Assembly (NCBI RefSeq): GCF_034387475.1
Contig: NZ_JAXCIL010000002.1
Span: forward strand, 992,001-1,056,000
Direction of reading: 5' to 3'
Origin: Pseudomonas sp. Teo4
GTDB lineage: Bacteria > Pseudomonadota > Gammaproteobacteria > Pseudomonadales > Pseudomonadaceae
Length of the DNA stretch: 64,000 nucleotides
Below, one piece after another: positions 8,697-17,822 of this stretch; position 1 is the first letter of the stretch, and every line of letters begins with the position of its first letter. The notes under the pieces were generated by a model. That model ran no database searches. It was not told the origin of the DNA and worked only from the letters and a program-made list of their open reading frames with translations. Made by a program: the position numbers and the translations under genes.

Positions 8697-9755
8697 TCAG
8701 AACAACGCCATCTGCCCACCCGGCGGGCAAAAAGCCGAACAGTCCAAGCCTTGTGCCTCGCGGCTTTCGAACGCCAGCCGTCGCATCGTTCTGGCGAAGC
8801 GCTGGGCCAGCAGCTCGGCGAACACCCCCTCTCCACGCATACGCGCCCCGAACCGGCTGTCGTAGAGTTCACCGCCACGGCTCTGGCGGATCAGGCTGAG
8901 CACATGTGTCGCACGTTGCGGGTAATGGTCGAGCAGCCACTGCTCGAACAGCGGCGCCACCTCCAATGGCAGGCGCAGCATCATGTAGGCTGCACTCTGG
9001 GCGCCAGCTTCCTTCGCGGCTTCCAGCAGGTGCTCCAGTTCACTGTCGTTGATCATCGGAATGATCGGGGAACACAGCACGCCTACCGGCACACCCGCTT
9101 CGCGCAGAACACGAATCGCCCTTAACCGTGCCTTGGGCGCCGCCGCACGCGGTTCAAGTACCCGTTTGAGCTCGTCATCCAGCGTGGTAAGGCTGATCAT
9201 CACCTTCACCAGGCGCTGGCTGGCCATCTCCGCCAACAGATCAAGATCACGCAACACCAACGCCCCCTTGGTGACGATGGTGACCGGGTGGCGAAAGCGT
9301 AATAACACTTCAAGCAGGCGCCGAGTCAGCTGCTGTTCGCGCTCGATGGGCTGGTATGGGTCGGTGTTGGAACCCAAATTGATTGGAGCGCAGACATAAC
9401 CCGGCTTGCTCAATTGCTGCTCAAGCACCTCGGCAGCGTTGGTCTTGGCGATCAGCTTGGTTTCGAAATCCAGGCCTGGGGACAAGTCCCAGTAAGCATG
9501 AGAGGGGCGGGCATAACAGTAGATGCAGCCGTGCTCACAGCCACGATAGGGGTTGATGGAACGATCGAAGGGCAGGTCGGGAGAGGTGTTGCGGCTGATG
9601 ACCGACTTGGCCTTTTCGACTCTCACCTCGGTGCCTTGGGTAAGAGGTACCTCCTGATACCAACCGTCATCCTCCGCCACCGATTGGCTCGGGGCGAAGC
9701 GGTTGTGCGGATTGTGAACCGTGCCACGGCCCTTTTGCGGCGCTGGAGGAATCAT
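8697..9755 (-). CDS. PA0069 family radical SAM protein (SplB-like)
   Basis: This 352-residue protein carries a radical SAM cluster motif C73-x3-C77-x2-C80 (CEHGCIYCYARP), followed by SAM-binding and beta-barrel segments (INLGSNTDPYQPIE, VTIVTKGALVLRDLDLL). The family is distantly related to spore photoproduct lyase and has no established substrate. A near-consensus LexA box starts 13 bases upstream of the start codon. From memory, PA0069 belongs to the P. aeruginosa SOS regulon, so a role in DNA damage is likely. The start has GAGGTGAGCG upstream. Confidence 0.92.
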   Translation of the reverse strand: MIPPAPQKGRGTVHNPHNRFAPSQSVAEDDGWYQEVPLTQGTEVRVEKAKSVISRNTSPDLPFDRSINPYRGCEHGCIYCYARPSHAYWDLSPGLDFETKLIAKTNAAEVLEQQLSKPGYVCAPINLGSNTDPYQPIEREQQLTRRLLEVLLRFRHPVTIVTKGALVLRDLDLLAEMASQRLVKVMISLTTLDDELKRVLEPRAAAPKARLRAIRVLREAGVPVGVLCSPIIPMINDSELEHLLEAAKEAGAQSAAYMMLRLPLEVAPLFEQWLLDHYPQRATHVLSLIRQSRGGELYDSRFGARMRGEGVFAELLAQRFARTMRRLAFESREAQGLDCSAFCPPGGQMALF

Positions 9756-9767
9756 CGCTCACCTCAA

Positions 9768-9787
9768 TACTGTATTTACATACAGTG
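9768..9787. promoter_or_regulatory. LexA (SOS) box
   Basis: TACTGTATTTACATACAGTG matches the gammaproteobacterial LexA consensus CTGT-N8-ACAG exactly in the core (9770-9785). It lies directly before the radical SAM gene, where LexA would block the promoter or early transcription. Confidence 0.9.
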
Positions 9788-9831
9788 CACCAGTACCGAT
9801 GAATCTTCCAGCCCCTTTGGTCAGTGCAGCG

Positions 9832-11841
9832 TCAATTCACGCCATGCCAGCGCAGGTAGGGCAAATGGCTCGGCGAACGCCCAAGGAACGCCTCGATACC
9901 TTCACGCAGCGAGCGTGAGGCACCTGGGGCGAACAACGTTTCCTGCAGGGCCCGTCCGGTGTCGCGGTCGAGCAAGCCTTGCGCCTCGAAACGGGTGAAC
10001 AGGTCGAAGGCATGCACATCCGACCACAGATAAGCGTAATAACCTGCGTCATAGCCGCTTACCAAGTGCTGGAAGGCATGCACGGGATGTTCGAAATCAG
10101 CCAACGGCCAATACCCGCAACGCTCGCGGGCATCCGTGAGACGCTGCTCAAGGGTTCTGCCGTCCTTCGGTGTGGCATGCAAATCAAGGTCGAACAGTGC
10201 AAGGCTCAGATCGCGAGCTGCCTCCTCCAGGCCGTCCTGCCTTAAACGGCCCAGGCATTCCTTGACCCGCTCCTGAGTCAGCTTGCTGCCATTTCGGTGA
10301 TGCGACGAAATCTCCACCAGATAACCTGCGTCCCACACCCAACGCTCGAACAATTTGCCAAACAGCTCGACACCATCGGTGCCGAGCTCGGTCACATTGG
10401 ACAGCACATAGTTGCTCGTACGTACCAGCAAATGGTGCAAGGCGTGACCGAACTCATGGTAGAGCTTGCGCAGAGACAGGTGGTCAAGTAGCGGCTGCCC
10501 CCCATCGACTGCGGCTGGAATGTCGATGAACACTGCAACGGCGGCCTTTTGGTAGATACCTTCGGCATTGACTCGACGGTTGCGTATGTAAGTGGTGCTT
10601 ACCATGTCCGGTTGCTTGCCTGGATGTTGCACCGCATCCAGGTACAAAAAGCCAATCAAGGCGTTGTCTTGCCATGCTTCAAAGGTCAGCACACTGCCAT
10701 CCCAGGTGGCGAACGGCTTTGGCATGAGTACAAGACCAAACAGCTTCTCGGCCAGTCGAGTCAATGCCGATACCACGGCTGACAACGGGAAGAACTCGCG
10801 CAAGGACTCAGTGGAAAGCACTTTGGTCGACGCTCGGGATTGCTCCTGCAGGTAACTGATATCCCAGGGCTCAAGTCTGCTTAAACCCTGTGCCGTAGCC
10901 TGGCGCTCGATCAATGAACGACGCTGTGCCATGGCCGGCCGCAAGCTGTCGGCCAAGTCGTGAAGGAACGCATTCACCTCTACAGGTGCCCCCGCACTTT
11001 TGGCTTGCAGGCTCAGCTCAGGGTGGTTGGCAAAACCGAGCAAACGCGCTTTTTCATCCAGCAGTTCAGCCAGACGCTGCAGGAGCATGCCATTGTCCTG
11101 CTGGTGATCTTCGCTGACACCGCGAAGGTTATAGGCACGGTAGACGCTTTCACGTAGCGGGCGATGTTCCGCGTACATGAGCACTGAATCAGTGACTGCG
11201 TTCTCACAAGCGATCAGCCAACCTTGCTCTCCCGCCGCTTGCGCTCGAGATGCCAGCTCGTCACGTACTCGTTGTGGAACACCACGCAGTTCGGCTTCAT
11301 CCTGGATGACCAGCCCGGGGCGATTGAGGTTCTGCAGATAGCTCCCACGCAAGGCGGTGATCTGCTTCTGCAACTCGGCCAGGCGGGCCTTTTTGTCAGC
11401 GTCGAGAGATGTCCCACTGGCGGCGAACTTGTCGAGGTACCAGCGCAGGGTAGCGCGCTTCTGTGCATCCAGATTCACGCCGTTGGCACTCATGGCCAAA
11501 CGCTCATACAGTGCTTGCAGCCTGCTGTCGGTTAGCTTCTGGTCAAAGCGTTCGAGAACCTTGCCGTAGAAACCGATAATGGCGTTGCCCCAGTCCCCGT
11601 TTTTGCCTACCAGCGGCACAGTCGCGTTGAGCACCCCTAGCAACCGGGCATCCAGTTCATCGACCGCCAACACGAAGTCGTCCCAGGTAGGAAGCGCCTG
11701 TTGAGCGTCGATGATCCGCGCAATACCTTGCTCATGGGCTTGCAGCACGTAATCGAATGCAGCGCGCATGTTGTCGAGTGTCACCGCGCTGTAGTCCAGC
11801 GGTGTGTTGCTGTTTTGCAGAAATGGATTGTTGGTATCCAT
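9832..11841 (-). CDS. Second M3 family oligopeptidase (diverged PrlC-like)
   Basis: This 669-residue zinc metallopeptidase has the HEFGH motif at 462-466 and the full M3 helical fold. It resembles PrlC, encoded just upstream on the same strand (DNNPFLQNSNTPLDYSAV against SANNPLLQSYDLPPFSAI), but differs over most of its length. It is likely a cytoplasmic oligopeptide-degrading enzyme. By eye its GC content is lower than that of prlC, so it looks like an acquired paralogue rather than a recent duplicate. The start is the ATG before DTNNPF; the frame extends 34 codons upstream without support. Confidence 0.88.
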   Translation of the reverse strand: MDTNNPFLQNSNTPLDYSAVTLDNMRAAFDYVLQAHEQGIARIIDAQQALPTWDDFVLAVDELDARLLGVLNATVPLVGKNGDWGNAIIGFYGKVLERFDQKLTDSRLQALYERLAMSANGVNLDAQKRATLRWYLDKFAASGTSLDADKKARLAELQKQITALRGSYLQNLNRPGLVIQDEAELRGVPQRVRDELASRAQAAGEQGWLIACENAVTDSVLMYAEHRPLRESVYRAYNLRGVSEDHQQDNGMLLQRLAELLDEKARLLGFANHPELSLQAKSAGAPVEVNAFLHDLADSLRPAMAQRRSLIERQATAQGLSRLEPWDISYLQEQSRASTKVLSTESLREFFPLSAVVSALTRLAEKLFGLVLMPKPFATWDGSVLTFEAWQDNALIGFLYLDAVQHPGKQPDMVSTTYIRNRRVNAEGIYQKAAVAVFIDIPAAVDGGQPLLDHLSLRKLYHEFGHALHHLLVRTSNYVLSNVTELGTDGVELFGKLFERWVWDAGYLVEISSHHRNGSKLTQERVKECLGRLRQDGLEEAARDLSLALFDLDLHATPKDGRTLEQRLTDARERCGYWPLADFEHPVHAFQHLVSGYDAGYYAYLWSDVHAFDLFTRFEAQGLLDRDTGRALQETLFAPGASRSLREGIEAFLGRSPSHLPYLRWHGVN

Positions 11842-11942
11842 GGTGCGTTGCCTTGCTCGGATTAAAGAGCAAGCGAGCATGCGCACTTTGAGGGCAACCG
11901 ATGGCGTGACTATGTACCACCCGGTTGAGCGGAGATGGAGCA

Positions 11943-11971
11943 TGCCACCCGGGCTTGAGGCCCAGGTGGCA
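11943..11971. terminator. Hairpin after yheV
   Basis: TGCCACC and GGTGGCA pair around a second GGGC/GCCC-type stem, downstream of yheV and upstream of the M3 peptidase. There is no U-run on the minus strand, so termination strength is unclear. Confidence 0.4.
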
Positions 11972-11979
11972 TCACGGCC

Positions 11980-12261
11980 TCATTCAGCCGGTTTTTTCAG
12001 CTTCGGATTAGGGAAGAATTGCACCGTCTGCACCTTGGCAGGTGCTGCCTTGGGCGCCAGCTGGTTGACGCGGGTACCCAGCTCCTTCGGCACCGACAGG
12101 CCCTGTTCGTTCAGGGTGTCGGTGAAACCACAGGCCACGCACTCGCGATGCGGGACGTCGTCCTCGCTCCACATCATCAGCTTGTCCGGCTCGCTGCACG
12201 CCGGGCAGACGGCCCCGGCGATAAAGCGCTTCTTGGTCTTGTTCACGACTACCTCGCTCAT
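11980..12261 (-). CDS. yheV: YheV family zinc-ribbon protein
   Basis: This 93-residue protein has two CxxC knuckles, C19/C22 (CPAC) and C41/C44 (CVAC), that should bind zinc. The ATG overlaps the prlC stop as ATGA, so it is translationally coupled to prlC, as in other gammaproteobacteria. Its function is unknown. The C-terminal tail is basic and proline-rich. Confidence 0.88.
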   Translation of the reverse strand: MSEVVVNKTKKRFIAGAVCPACSEPDKLMMWSEDDVPHRECVACGFTDTLNEQGLSVPKELGTRVNQLAPKAAPAKVQTVQFFPNPKLKKPAE

Positions 12262-14309
12262 GCCGCTGCGTCCTCGCTCAAGCCACTATGGCGCAGCAAC
12301 GCATCGATGGAAGGTTCACGGCCACGGAAGTCGACGAACAGCACCATCGGCTCGCGCGAACCGCCACGAGCCAGGATCGCCTCACGGAATGCACGGCCTG
12401 TCTCGGCGTTGAGCACGCCTTCTTCCTCGAAGCGCGAGAACGCATCGGCCGACAGCACTTCAGCCCACTTGTAGCTGTAATAGCCTGCGGCATAACCACC
12501 GGCGAAGATGTGCGCGAAGCTGTTGGGGAAGCGGTTGTAGGCCGGCGGACGCATCACCGAGACTTCGTCGCGCACGCCTTCGAGCACTTCCAGCACACTG
12601 CGGCCGTCGCCATGGTTGGCGTGCAGCTCGAAGTCGAACAGCGAGAATTCCAGCTGACGCACCATCATCATGCCGGACTGGAAGTTCTTGGCCGCCAGCA
12701 TCTTGTCCAGTAGGTCCTGGGGCAGGGCGGCACCAGACTCGTAATGGCCGGAGATCAGCGCCAGGCCTTCCGGCTCCCAGCACCAGTTTTCCATGAACTG
12801 GCTCGGCAGCTCGACTGCGTCCCAAGCTACGCCGTTGATACCGGATACACCGGCATGCTCGATGCGGGTCAGCAGATGGTGCAGGCCATGACCAAACTCG
12901 TGGAACAGCGTAGTGACTTCATCGTGGGTCAGCAGTGCGGGTTTACCAGGTGCTGCCGGGGTGAAGTTGCACACCAGGTTGGCCACAGGGCTCTGCAACT
13001 CGCCAGCGGCGGTGCGACGACGGTCGCGGGCGCCGTCCATCCAGGCGCCGCCACGCTTGTTGGCGCGGGCGTAAAGGTCGAAGAAGAAGCGGCCGACGTG
13101 CTGGCCGTTTTCCTTGATCTCGAACAGACGTACATCGGGGTGCCAGGTGTCGAAGCCCTTGAGCTCGGCAATCTCGATGCCGTAAAGGCGCTGGACGATG
13201 CTGAACAGGCCGGACAGCACCTTGTCGATCGGGAAGTAGGCACGCAGGGTTTCCTGAGACACGCTGTAGCGCTGTTCGCGCAGCTTCTCGCCGAAGTAGC
13301 CGGCGTCCCAGCTGGCCAGTTCCGGGCAGCCTTGTTCTGCCGCGTAGGCCTTGAGCTGCTGCAGGTCCTGGGCGGCGAACGGCTTGGAACGCTTGGCCAG
13401 GTCACGCAGGAAACTCAGCACCTGGTCACTGGACTCGGCCATCTTGGTGGCCAGGCTCAGGTCGGCGTAGTTCTTGTAGCCGAGCAGTTCGGCCAACTCC
13501 TGGCGCAGGTCGAGGATTTCGCCCATCACCGGGCCGTTGTCGAATTGGCCGGCGTTAGGGCCCTGGTCCGAAGCACGGGTGCAATAGGCGGCGTACAGCT
13601 CTTCACGCAGGGCGCGGTCGCTGGCGTAGGTCATGACGGCGTAATAGCTGGGGAATTCCAGCGTGATCAGCCAGCCGTCGAGGCCCTTGGCCTGGGCGGC
13701 GGCAGCCATTTGCGCCTTGGCCGAGTCGGTCAGTCCGGCCAGGGCCGCTTCGTCGGTGACATGCTTGGTCCACGCCTGGGTGGCATCGAGCAGCTGGTTG
13801 GAGAAACGGCTGCCCAGCTCGCTCAGCTTGCTCTGCACTTCGGCATAGCGCTGCTGCTTGTCGGTAGGCAAGTCGATACCCGACAGACGGAAGTCACGCA
13901 GGGCATGCTCAAGGATGGTTTTCTGGGCCACGTCGAAACCGACGGCTTGCGGGCTGTCGATCAGCGCCTGGTAAGCGTCGAACAGCGCACGGTTCTGCCC
14001 CAGTTCGGTAGAGTAGGCACTCAGCGCAGGGAGGCAGGACTCATAGGCCTCGCGCAATTCCTTGCTGTTGCACACCGCATTGAGGTGGCTAACCGGGCTC
14101 CAGGCGGCGCCCAGACGGTCATTGAGCTCGTCCATCGCCAGCACCAGGCCGGCCCAGGTCGGCTGCTTGCCCTGCTTTTCGAGGATATCGGCAATGGCTT
14201 TACGGTTGTCGGCCAGGATCTCTTCGATCGCCGGCAGCACATGTTCGGCACGGATCGCCGAGAAGGGCGGCAGATCGTAGGACTGCAGAAGCGGGTTGTT
14301 CGCACTCAC
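12258..14309 (-). CDS. prlC: Oligopeptidase A
   Basis: This 683-residue M3 zinc peptidase degrades cytoplasmic oligopeptides, including released signal peptides. The catalytic HEFGH is at 470-474, with the downstream glutamate-bearing helix (WDAVELPSQFMENW). The GTG at 14309 starts the usual SANNPLLQSYDLPPF N-terminus, with AAGG ten bases upstream. It overlaps yheV by four bases and is divergent from the gamma-carbonic anhydrase gene. Confidence 0.95.
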   Translation of the reverse strand: MSANNPLLQSYDLPPFSAIRAEHVLPAIEEILADNRKAIADILEKQGKQPTWAGLVLAMDELNDRLGAAWSPVSHLNAVCNSKELREAYESCLPALSAYSTELGQNRALFDAYQALIDSPQAVGFDVAQKTILEHALRDFRLSGIDLPTDKQQRYAEVQSKLSELGSRFSNQLLDATQAWTKHVTDEAALAGLTDSAKAQMAAAAQAKGLDGWLITLEFPSYYAVMTYASDRALREELYAAYCTRASDQGPNAGQFDNGPVMGEILDLRQELAELLGYKNYADLSLATKMAESSDQVLSFLRDLAKRSKPFAAQDLQQLKAYAAEQGCPELASWDAGYFGEKLREQRYSVSQETLRAYFPIDKVLSGLFSIVQRLYGIEIAELKGFDTWHPDVRLFEIKENGQHVGRFFFDLYARANKRGGAWMDGARDRRRTAAGELQSPVANLVCNFTPAAPGKPALLTHDEVTTLFHEFGHGLHHLLTRIEHAGVSGINGVAWDAVELPSQFMENWCWEPEGLALISGHYESGAALPQDLLDKMLAAKNFQSGMMMVRQLEFSLFDFELHANHGDGRSVLEVLEGVRDEVSVMRPPAYNRFPNSFAHIFAGGYAAGYYSYKWAEVLSADAFSRFEEEGVLNAETGRAFREAILARGGSREPMVLFVDFRGREPSIDALLRHSGLSEDAAA

Positions 14310-14411
14310 GGTTTGGATACCTTGGCAGAAGAAACACTGGACCATCTTAATTACAATCGACGCCGACCGCAGCAGGCAGCCTGCCTATCGGCACAGATGA
14401 GAGACGCTATC

Positions 14412-14960
14412 ATGGCCATCCGAAGCTTCCAGCAACACACTCCGAAAGTTGGACCACGGGCCTTTGTCGACCGTTCGGCGGTGGTGCTGGGCGATGTCGA
14501 GATCGGCGAAGACAGCTCGGTCTGGCCACTGACGGTGATCCGCGGCGACATGCACCGCATCCGCATCGGCGCACGCACCAGCGTGCAGGACGCCAGCGTG
14601 CTGCACATCACCCATGCAGGGCCGTTCAACCCCGACGGGTTCCCGCTGATCATCGGCGACGACGTCACCATTGGCCACAAGGTGATGCTGCATGGCTGCA
14701 CACTGGGCAATCGCATCCTGGTCGGCATGGGCAGCACCATCATGGATGGCGCCATCGTCGAGGATGAAGTGATCATCGGCGCGGGCAGCCTGGTACCGCC
14801 CGGCAAGCGCCTGGAAAGCGGCTACCTGTACGTTGGCAGCCCGGTGAAACAGGCCCGGCCGCTGACTGACAAGGAGCGCGCCTTTTTCCCTTATAGCGCC
14901 AGCAATTACGTGAAGCTCAAGGACCAGCACCTGGCCGAAGGCTACGATCGCCCGGAATGA
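14412..14960 (+). CDS. Gamma-carbonic anhydrase family protein
   Basis: This 182-residue left-handed beta-helix protein shows hexapeptide repeats throughout (VVLGDVEIGEDSSVWPLTVI, GNRILVGMGSTIMDGAIV). Putative metal-binding histidines sit in LHITH and IGHKVMLHGC, as in YrdA/CaiE-type homologues. Enzyme activity in this group is often unproven. An ATG five codons upstream lacks a ribosome site, so the ATG at 14412 was chosen. The stop overlaps the next start as ATGA. Confidence 0.9.
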   Translation: MAIRSFQQHTPKVGPRAFVDRSAVVLGDVEIGEDSSVWPLTVIRGDMHRIRIGARTSVQDASVLHITHAGPFNPDGFPLIIGDDVTIGHKVMLHGCTLGNRILVGMGSTIMDGAIVEDEVIIGAGSLVPPGKRLESGYLYVGSPVKQARPLTDKERAFFPYSASNYVKLKDQHLAEGYDRPE

Positions 14961-15631
14961 ATACGAACCCCGAGAAGACCATGCACCAGCAAAACATCCT
15001 CTTCGACCTCGATGGCACCCTGACCGACCCGCGCGAGGGCATCACCCGCTCGATCCAGTACGCATTGGCCAAGCTGGGTATCGACGAGCCGGACCTGACC
15101 CGCCTCGAACACTTCATCGGCCCGCCCCTGCTGCAGGCCTTCATGCAGTTCTACGACTTCGACGAGGCCAAGGCGTGGGATGCGGTGAACTTCTACCGCG
15201 AGCGTTTCAAAGTCACCGGGCTGTACGAGAACTTGGTGTTCGACGGGGTGCCTGAGTTGCTTGAAACCCTCAGTGGGCAAGGCCGCACGCTGTACATCGC
15301 CACCTCCAAGCCCTGGGTATACGCCCGAGAAATTGCCCGTCACTTTGCCTTCGACCACCATTTCAAGGTGATCTACGGCAGTGAGCTGGATGGCACTCGT
15401 ACCAACAAAGTGGAGCTGATTCGTCATTTGCTCGACGAAGAAGGGCTGGACCCGGCCGACACCTTGATGATCGGCGACCGCAAGCACGACTTGATCGGGG
15501 CCCGCAGCAATGGGCTTCAAGCAGTAGCGGTGGGGTATGGGTTTGGTAGCCAGGAGGAGCTGATGGCACAGGAGCCGGCGTACCACTTCCCGACCCTGGC
15601 CGAGATGCACCAGGCATTTATCAAGGCTTGA
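14957..15631 (+). CDS. HAD family hydrolase (phosphoglycolate-phosphatase-like)
   Basis: This 224-residue phosphatase has HAD motif I at FDLDGTLTD (nucleophile D17), motif II at IATSKPW and motif IV at MIGDRKHDLIGA. The cap domain resembles Gph and YrfG-type 5'-nucleotidases; the substrate is not clear from sequence. It is coupled to the gamma-carbonic anhydrase gene by an ATGA overlap. An alternative start at M9 (14981) would give a shorter N-terminus closer to motif I. Confidence 0.88.
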   Translation: MNTNPEKTMHQQNILFDLDGTLTDPREGITRSIQYALAKLGIDEPDLTRLEHFIGPPLLQAFMQFYDFDEAKAWDAVNFYRERFKVTGLYENLVFDGVPELLETLSGQGRTLYIATSKPWVYAREIARHFAFDHHFKVIYGSELDGTRTNKVELIRHLLDEEGLDPADTLMIGDRKHDLIGARSNGLQAVAVGYGFGSQEELMAQEPAYHFPTLAEMHQAFIKA

Positions 15632-15635
15632 TGGA

Positions 15636-15745
15636 TATTGGGGCTGCTTTGCGGCCCATCGCCGGCTTTGCCAGCTCCTACGGCATGAAGCGTACTCTGT
15701 GGGAGCTGGCGAAGCCGGCGATGGGCTGCAAAGCAGCCCCAATAT
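15636..15745. repeat. Paired REP palindrome (BIME-like)
   Basis: Arms near 15636-15680 and 15699-15745 are inverted copies (ATATTGGGGCTGCTTTGC and complement, plus GCCGGCTTTGCCAGCTCC). The pair fills the gap between two convergent genes and probably ends transcription from both. Confidence 0.8.
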
Positions 15746-15746
15746 C

Positions 15747-16835
15747 TCAATTGCCTGCCAACCGCCGCAACGCCGCCTTGCGCTCCTCAACGGGCAACCG
15801 CCCAAGCGCCTCGACCCGTCCATAGAACCGCGCCCAATCGCCATCGACTTCCTTGAACAACGCCGCAAAGGCCGGTACCCACTGGTCATACAGCCCAAAC
15901 GGCAACAGCTTGGCATTGTTCATCGGCCCATACACCCAGGCGTCATAACGCTTGTCCCCGCCCCACTGGCTGTCGCGCAGCACCCGGTACTCCAGGCGCA
16001 AACGCTCGAACTCCGCCTGCTTGGCGACACGCTTGTGCGCATCATCCAACGGCCCGGCATAAATCGCCTGAAGTCGCTCGCGACTGGCCAGGACCAGCCG
16101 CGTGAACTGGTCACGCTGCTGCACCTGACTATCCCGAATCGTTGCAAACCCACGCGCCACGTGCCATTGCCGCGATCCTTCCTGCTCGACGAAGGTGGCA
16201 AATGACTCGTTGAATTCGGTGTCGTCCTTCACATAGACCCGTTGATGGGCCAACTCGTGGAAGATCAGCGCAGCCAGACGCTCATCCCCCCAACCAACCA
16301 TCGACGACAGGATCGGGTCATCGAACCAGCCCAGCGTCGAATACGCCTGCACCCCGCCGACATACACGTCCATGCCTTCTTGGCGCATCACTGCTGCCGC
16401 ACCGCGCGCCGCGCCCTGGCGATAGTAGCCACGATAGGCCACGCAACCTGCGATGGGAAAGCAATGGGTCACTGGCTGCAGTGACAGCTCTGGGGTGGCA
16501 AACACGTTCCACACCACGAAGGGCCGCCCCAGATCGGCGTAAACCCGATAACTACCGTTGTCTGGCAGTTTCAGCTTGTCGCTGGCAAACGCCCTGGCCA
16601 GTTCGGCGTGCTCCAGACGCGCGCGCAACGGTGCAGTGGTAGCCGGGTCGGCGATGACTTGTGCAACCGGTTGCCGGGCGCTCAACAACTGCCATTGGCC
16701 CTGAGCCAGCTGGCCGTAGTACCCCACACTGGCACAACCGTTCAGCAGAAGCGCCGCCAACAGGGGAACCAAACGGGTAGAAACGCGGTCGAGTGGCCCA
16801 GAGCCTGAGCGCTTGAAAAGAAGAAGTCGAACCAT
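15747..16835 (-). CDS. Lipoprotein aminopeptidase (DUF2265 family)
   Basis: This 362-residue protein has a lipoprotein signal with LNGC at 31-34, so it is likely anchored to a membrane outside the cytoplasm. A zincin-type motif HELAH (193-197) is followed by EFNESFATFVEQEG, which supplies a third glutamate ligand. The family is annotated as putative aminopeptidases. The start has a weak ribosome site, and the 17 residues before the hydrophobic core are unusually long and basic, so the true start could lie further in. Confidence 0.82.
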   Translation of the reverse strand: MVRLLLFKRSGSGPLDRVSTRLVPLLAALLLNGCASVGYYGQLAQGQWQLLSARQPVAQVIADPATTAPLRARLEHAELARAFASDKLKLPDNGSYRVYADLGRPFVVWNVFATPELSLQPVTHCFPIAGCVAYRGYYRQGAARGAAAVMRQEGMDVYVGGVQAYSTLGWFDDPILSSMVGWGDERLAALIFHELAHQRVYVKDDTEFNESFATFVEQEGSRQWHVARGFATIRDSQVQQRDQFTRLVLASRERLQAIYAGPLDDAHKRVAKQAEFERLRLEYRVLRDSQWGGDKRYDAWVYGPMNNAKLLPFGLYDQWVPAFAALFKEVDGDWARFYGRVEALGRLPVEERKAALRRLAGN

Positions 16836-16901
16836 CTTGGGCTATCTACTCGCTCACGGCCGATGCGCTCCAAGACTATCTTGCCAAGGGGGAGTTTCGC
16901 C

Positions 16902-17315
16902 ATGCGTCCACTGTTTGCCGTCAGCTCACTGCTGCTGTTGTCCGCCTGTTCGACGCTGCCGACTCCAGACCCCAACCAGGCCTGGGTCGATCTCGCCCCA
17001 GGTGATGACACTTCGCTGCACGCCATTCAGGTAGACGAGCGCGAGTGGGCCGACAAACGCTATTTCGAAGTGGCGCCCGGCAGCCACGAACTGACTGTGC
17101 GTTACCAGTTCCCGGTAATCCCGAGCAATATCGGCCCTGTCAGCGAGCCTCTGTGGCGCGATTGCCAGCTCAACCTGACATTCAAGGATTTCAGTGCTGG
17201 CCAGCGGTACCAGATGCAAGCCGGCAGCATCGGTTTCCGCCCCTGGATCAAACTCTACGACCAGCAACAAAAACTGGTCGGGCAAGGCCTGCCAGCGGGC
17301 TGTCAACGTACCTGA
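16902..17315 (+). CDS. Small lipoprotein, tandem copy 1
   Basis: This 137-residue protein has a lipobox LSAC with the lipid-bearing Cys at 16. The mature part has NQAWVDLAP, a PGSHELTVRYQF strand and a KDFSAGQRYQMQA segment. The family is unnamed to me. It is clearly related to the next gene, including the upstream GGGGAGTTTCGCCATGCG. Its partner and role are unknown. Confidence 0.82.
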   Translation: MRPLFAVSSLLLLSACSTLPTPDPNQAWVDLAPGDDTSLHAIQVDEREWADKRYFEVAPGSHELTVRYQFPVIPSNIGPVSEPLWRDCQLNLTFKDFSAGQRYQMQAGSIGFRPWIKLYDQQQKLVGQGLPAGCQRT

Positions 17316-17370
17316 ACACGCTGAACGGCGCTATGCTTGTAGCTTGTGAACCGCAAGCGGGAGTTTCGCC

Positions 17371-17784
17371 ATGCGCCAGCCTATGATGCTGATCGCCCTC
17401 AGCGCACTGGGGGCTTGCGCCAGCCCCTTGCCGCCCGCCGACCCCAAGCAGGCCTGGGTCGACCTCTATACCATGACCCCCGGCCGGGTCATCATGGCCG
17501 ACCGCCTTGATGGCAAGCGCCTGGAGGATGGTCGTTTTTTCCAGGTCACGCCTGGCAAGCATGAACTGGTGGTACGTTTCGATTACGAAATCTACTCCGG
17601 TGGCGTCATGTCCCAGCCCAGGGATCGCACCTGCTACCTGACCGTACGCTTTGACGACTTCAAAGCCGGTGAGCGTTATCGCCTGGAGGCCAGGGCGCCG
17701 GTGATGGAACCCCAGGTGCTGCTGTATGACGCCAACCGCAAGGTGCTGGTGAACGAACCCAGCAGGGTGTTCTGCATACCCTGA
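17371..17784 (+). CDS. Small lipoprotein, tandem copy 2
   Basis: This protein also has 137 residues, with a lipobox LGAC and Cys at 16. It repeats the plan of the preceding gene: KQAWVDLYT, PGKHELVVRFDY, DDFKAGERYRLEA and LLYDANRKVLV. The ribosome-binding leader GCGGGAGTTTCGCCATGCG is nearly identical to copy 1, indicating a tandem duplication that included the leader. The mature parts have diverged strongly. Confidence 0.82.
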   Translation: MRQPMMLIALSALGACASPLPPADPKQAWVDLYTMTPGRVIMADRLDGKRLEDGRFFQVTPGKHELVVRFDYEIYSGGVMSQPRDRTCYLTVRFDDFKAGERYRLEARAPVMEPQVLLYDANRKVLVNEPSRVFCIP

Positions 17785-17822
17785 ATGCGTGGGGCCGCCA
17801 GGCGGCCCTGCCTTCTGGCGGT

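Noticed and set aside
12744..14411. Long plus-strand frame running into the gamma-carbonic anhydrase gene
   Set aside because: The part before 14412 is antisense to prlC. Only the last 182 codons match a family.
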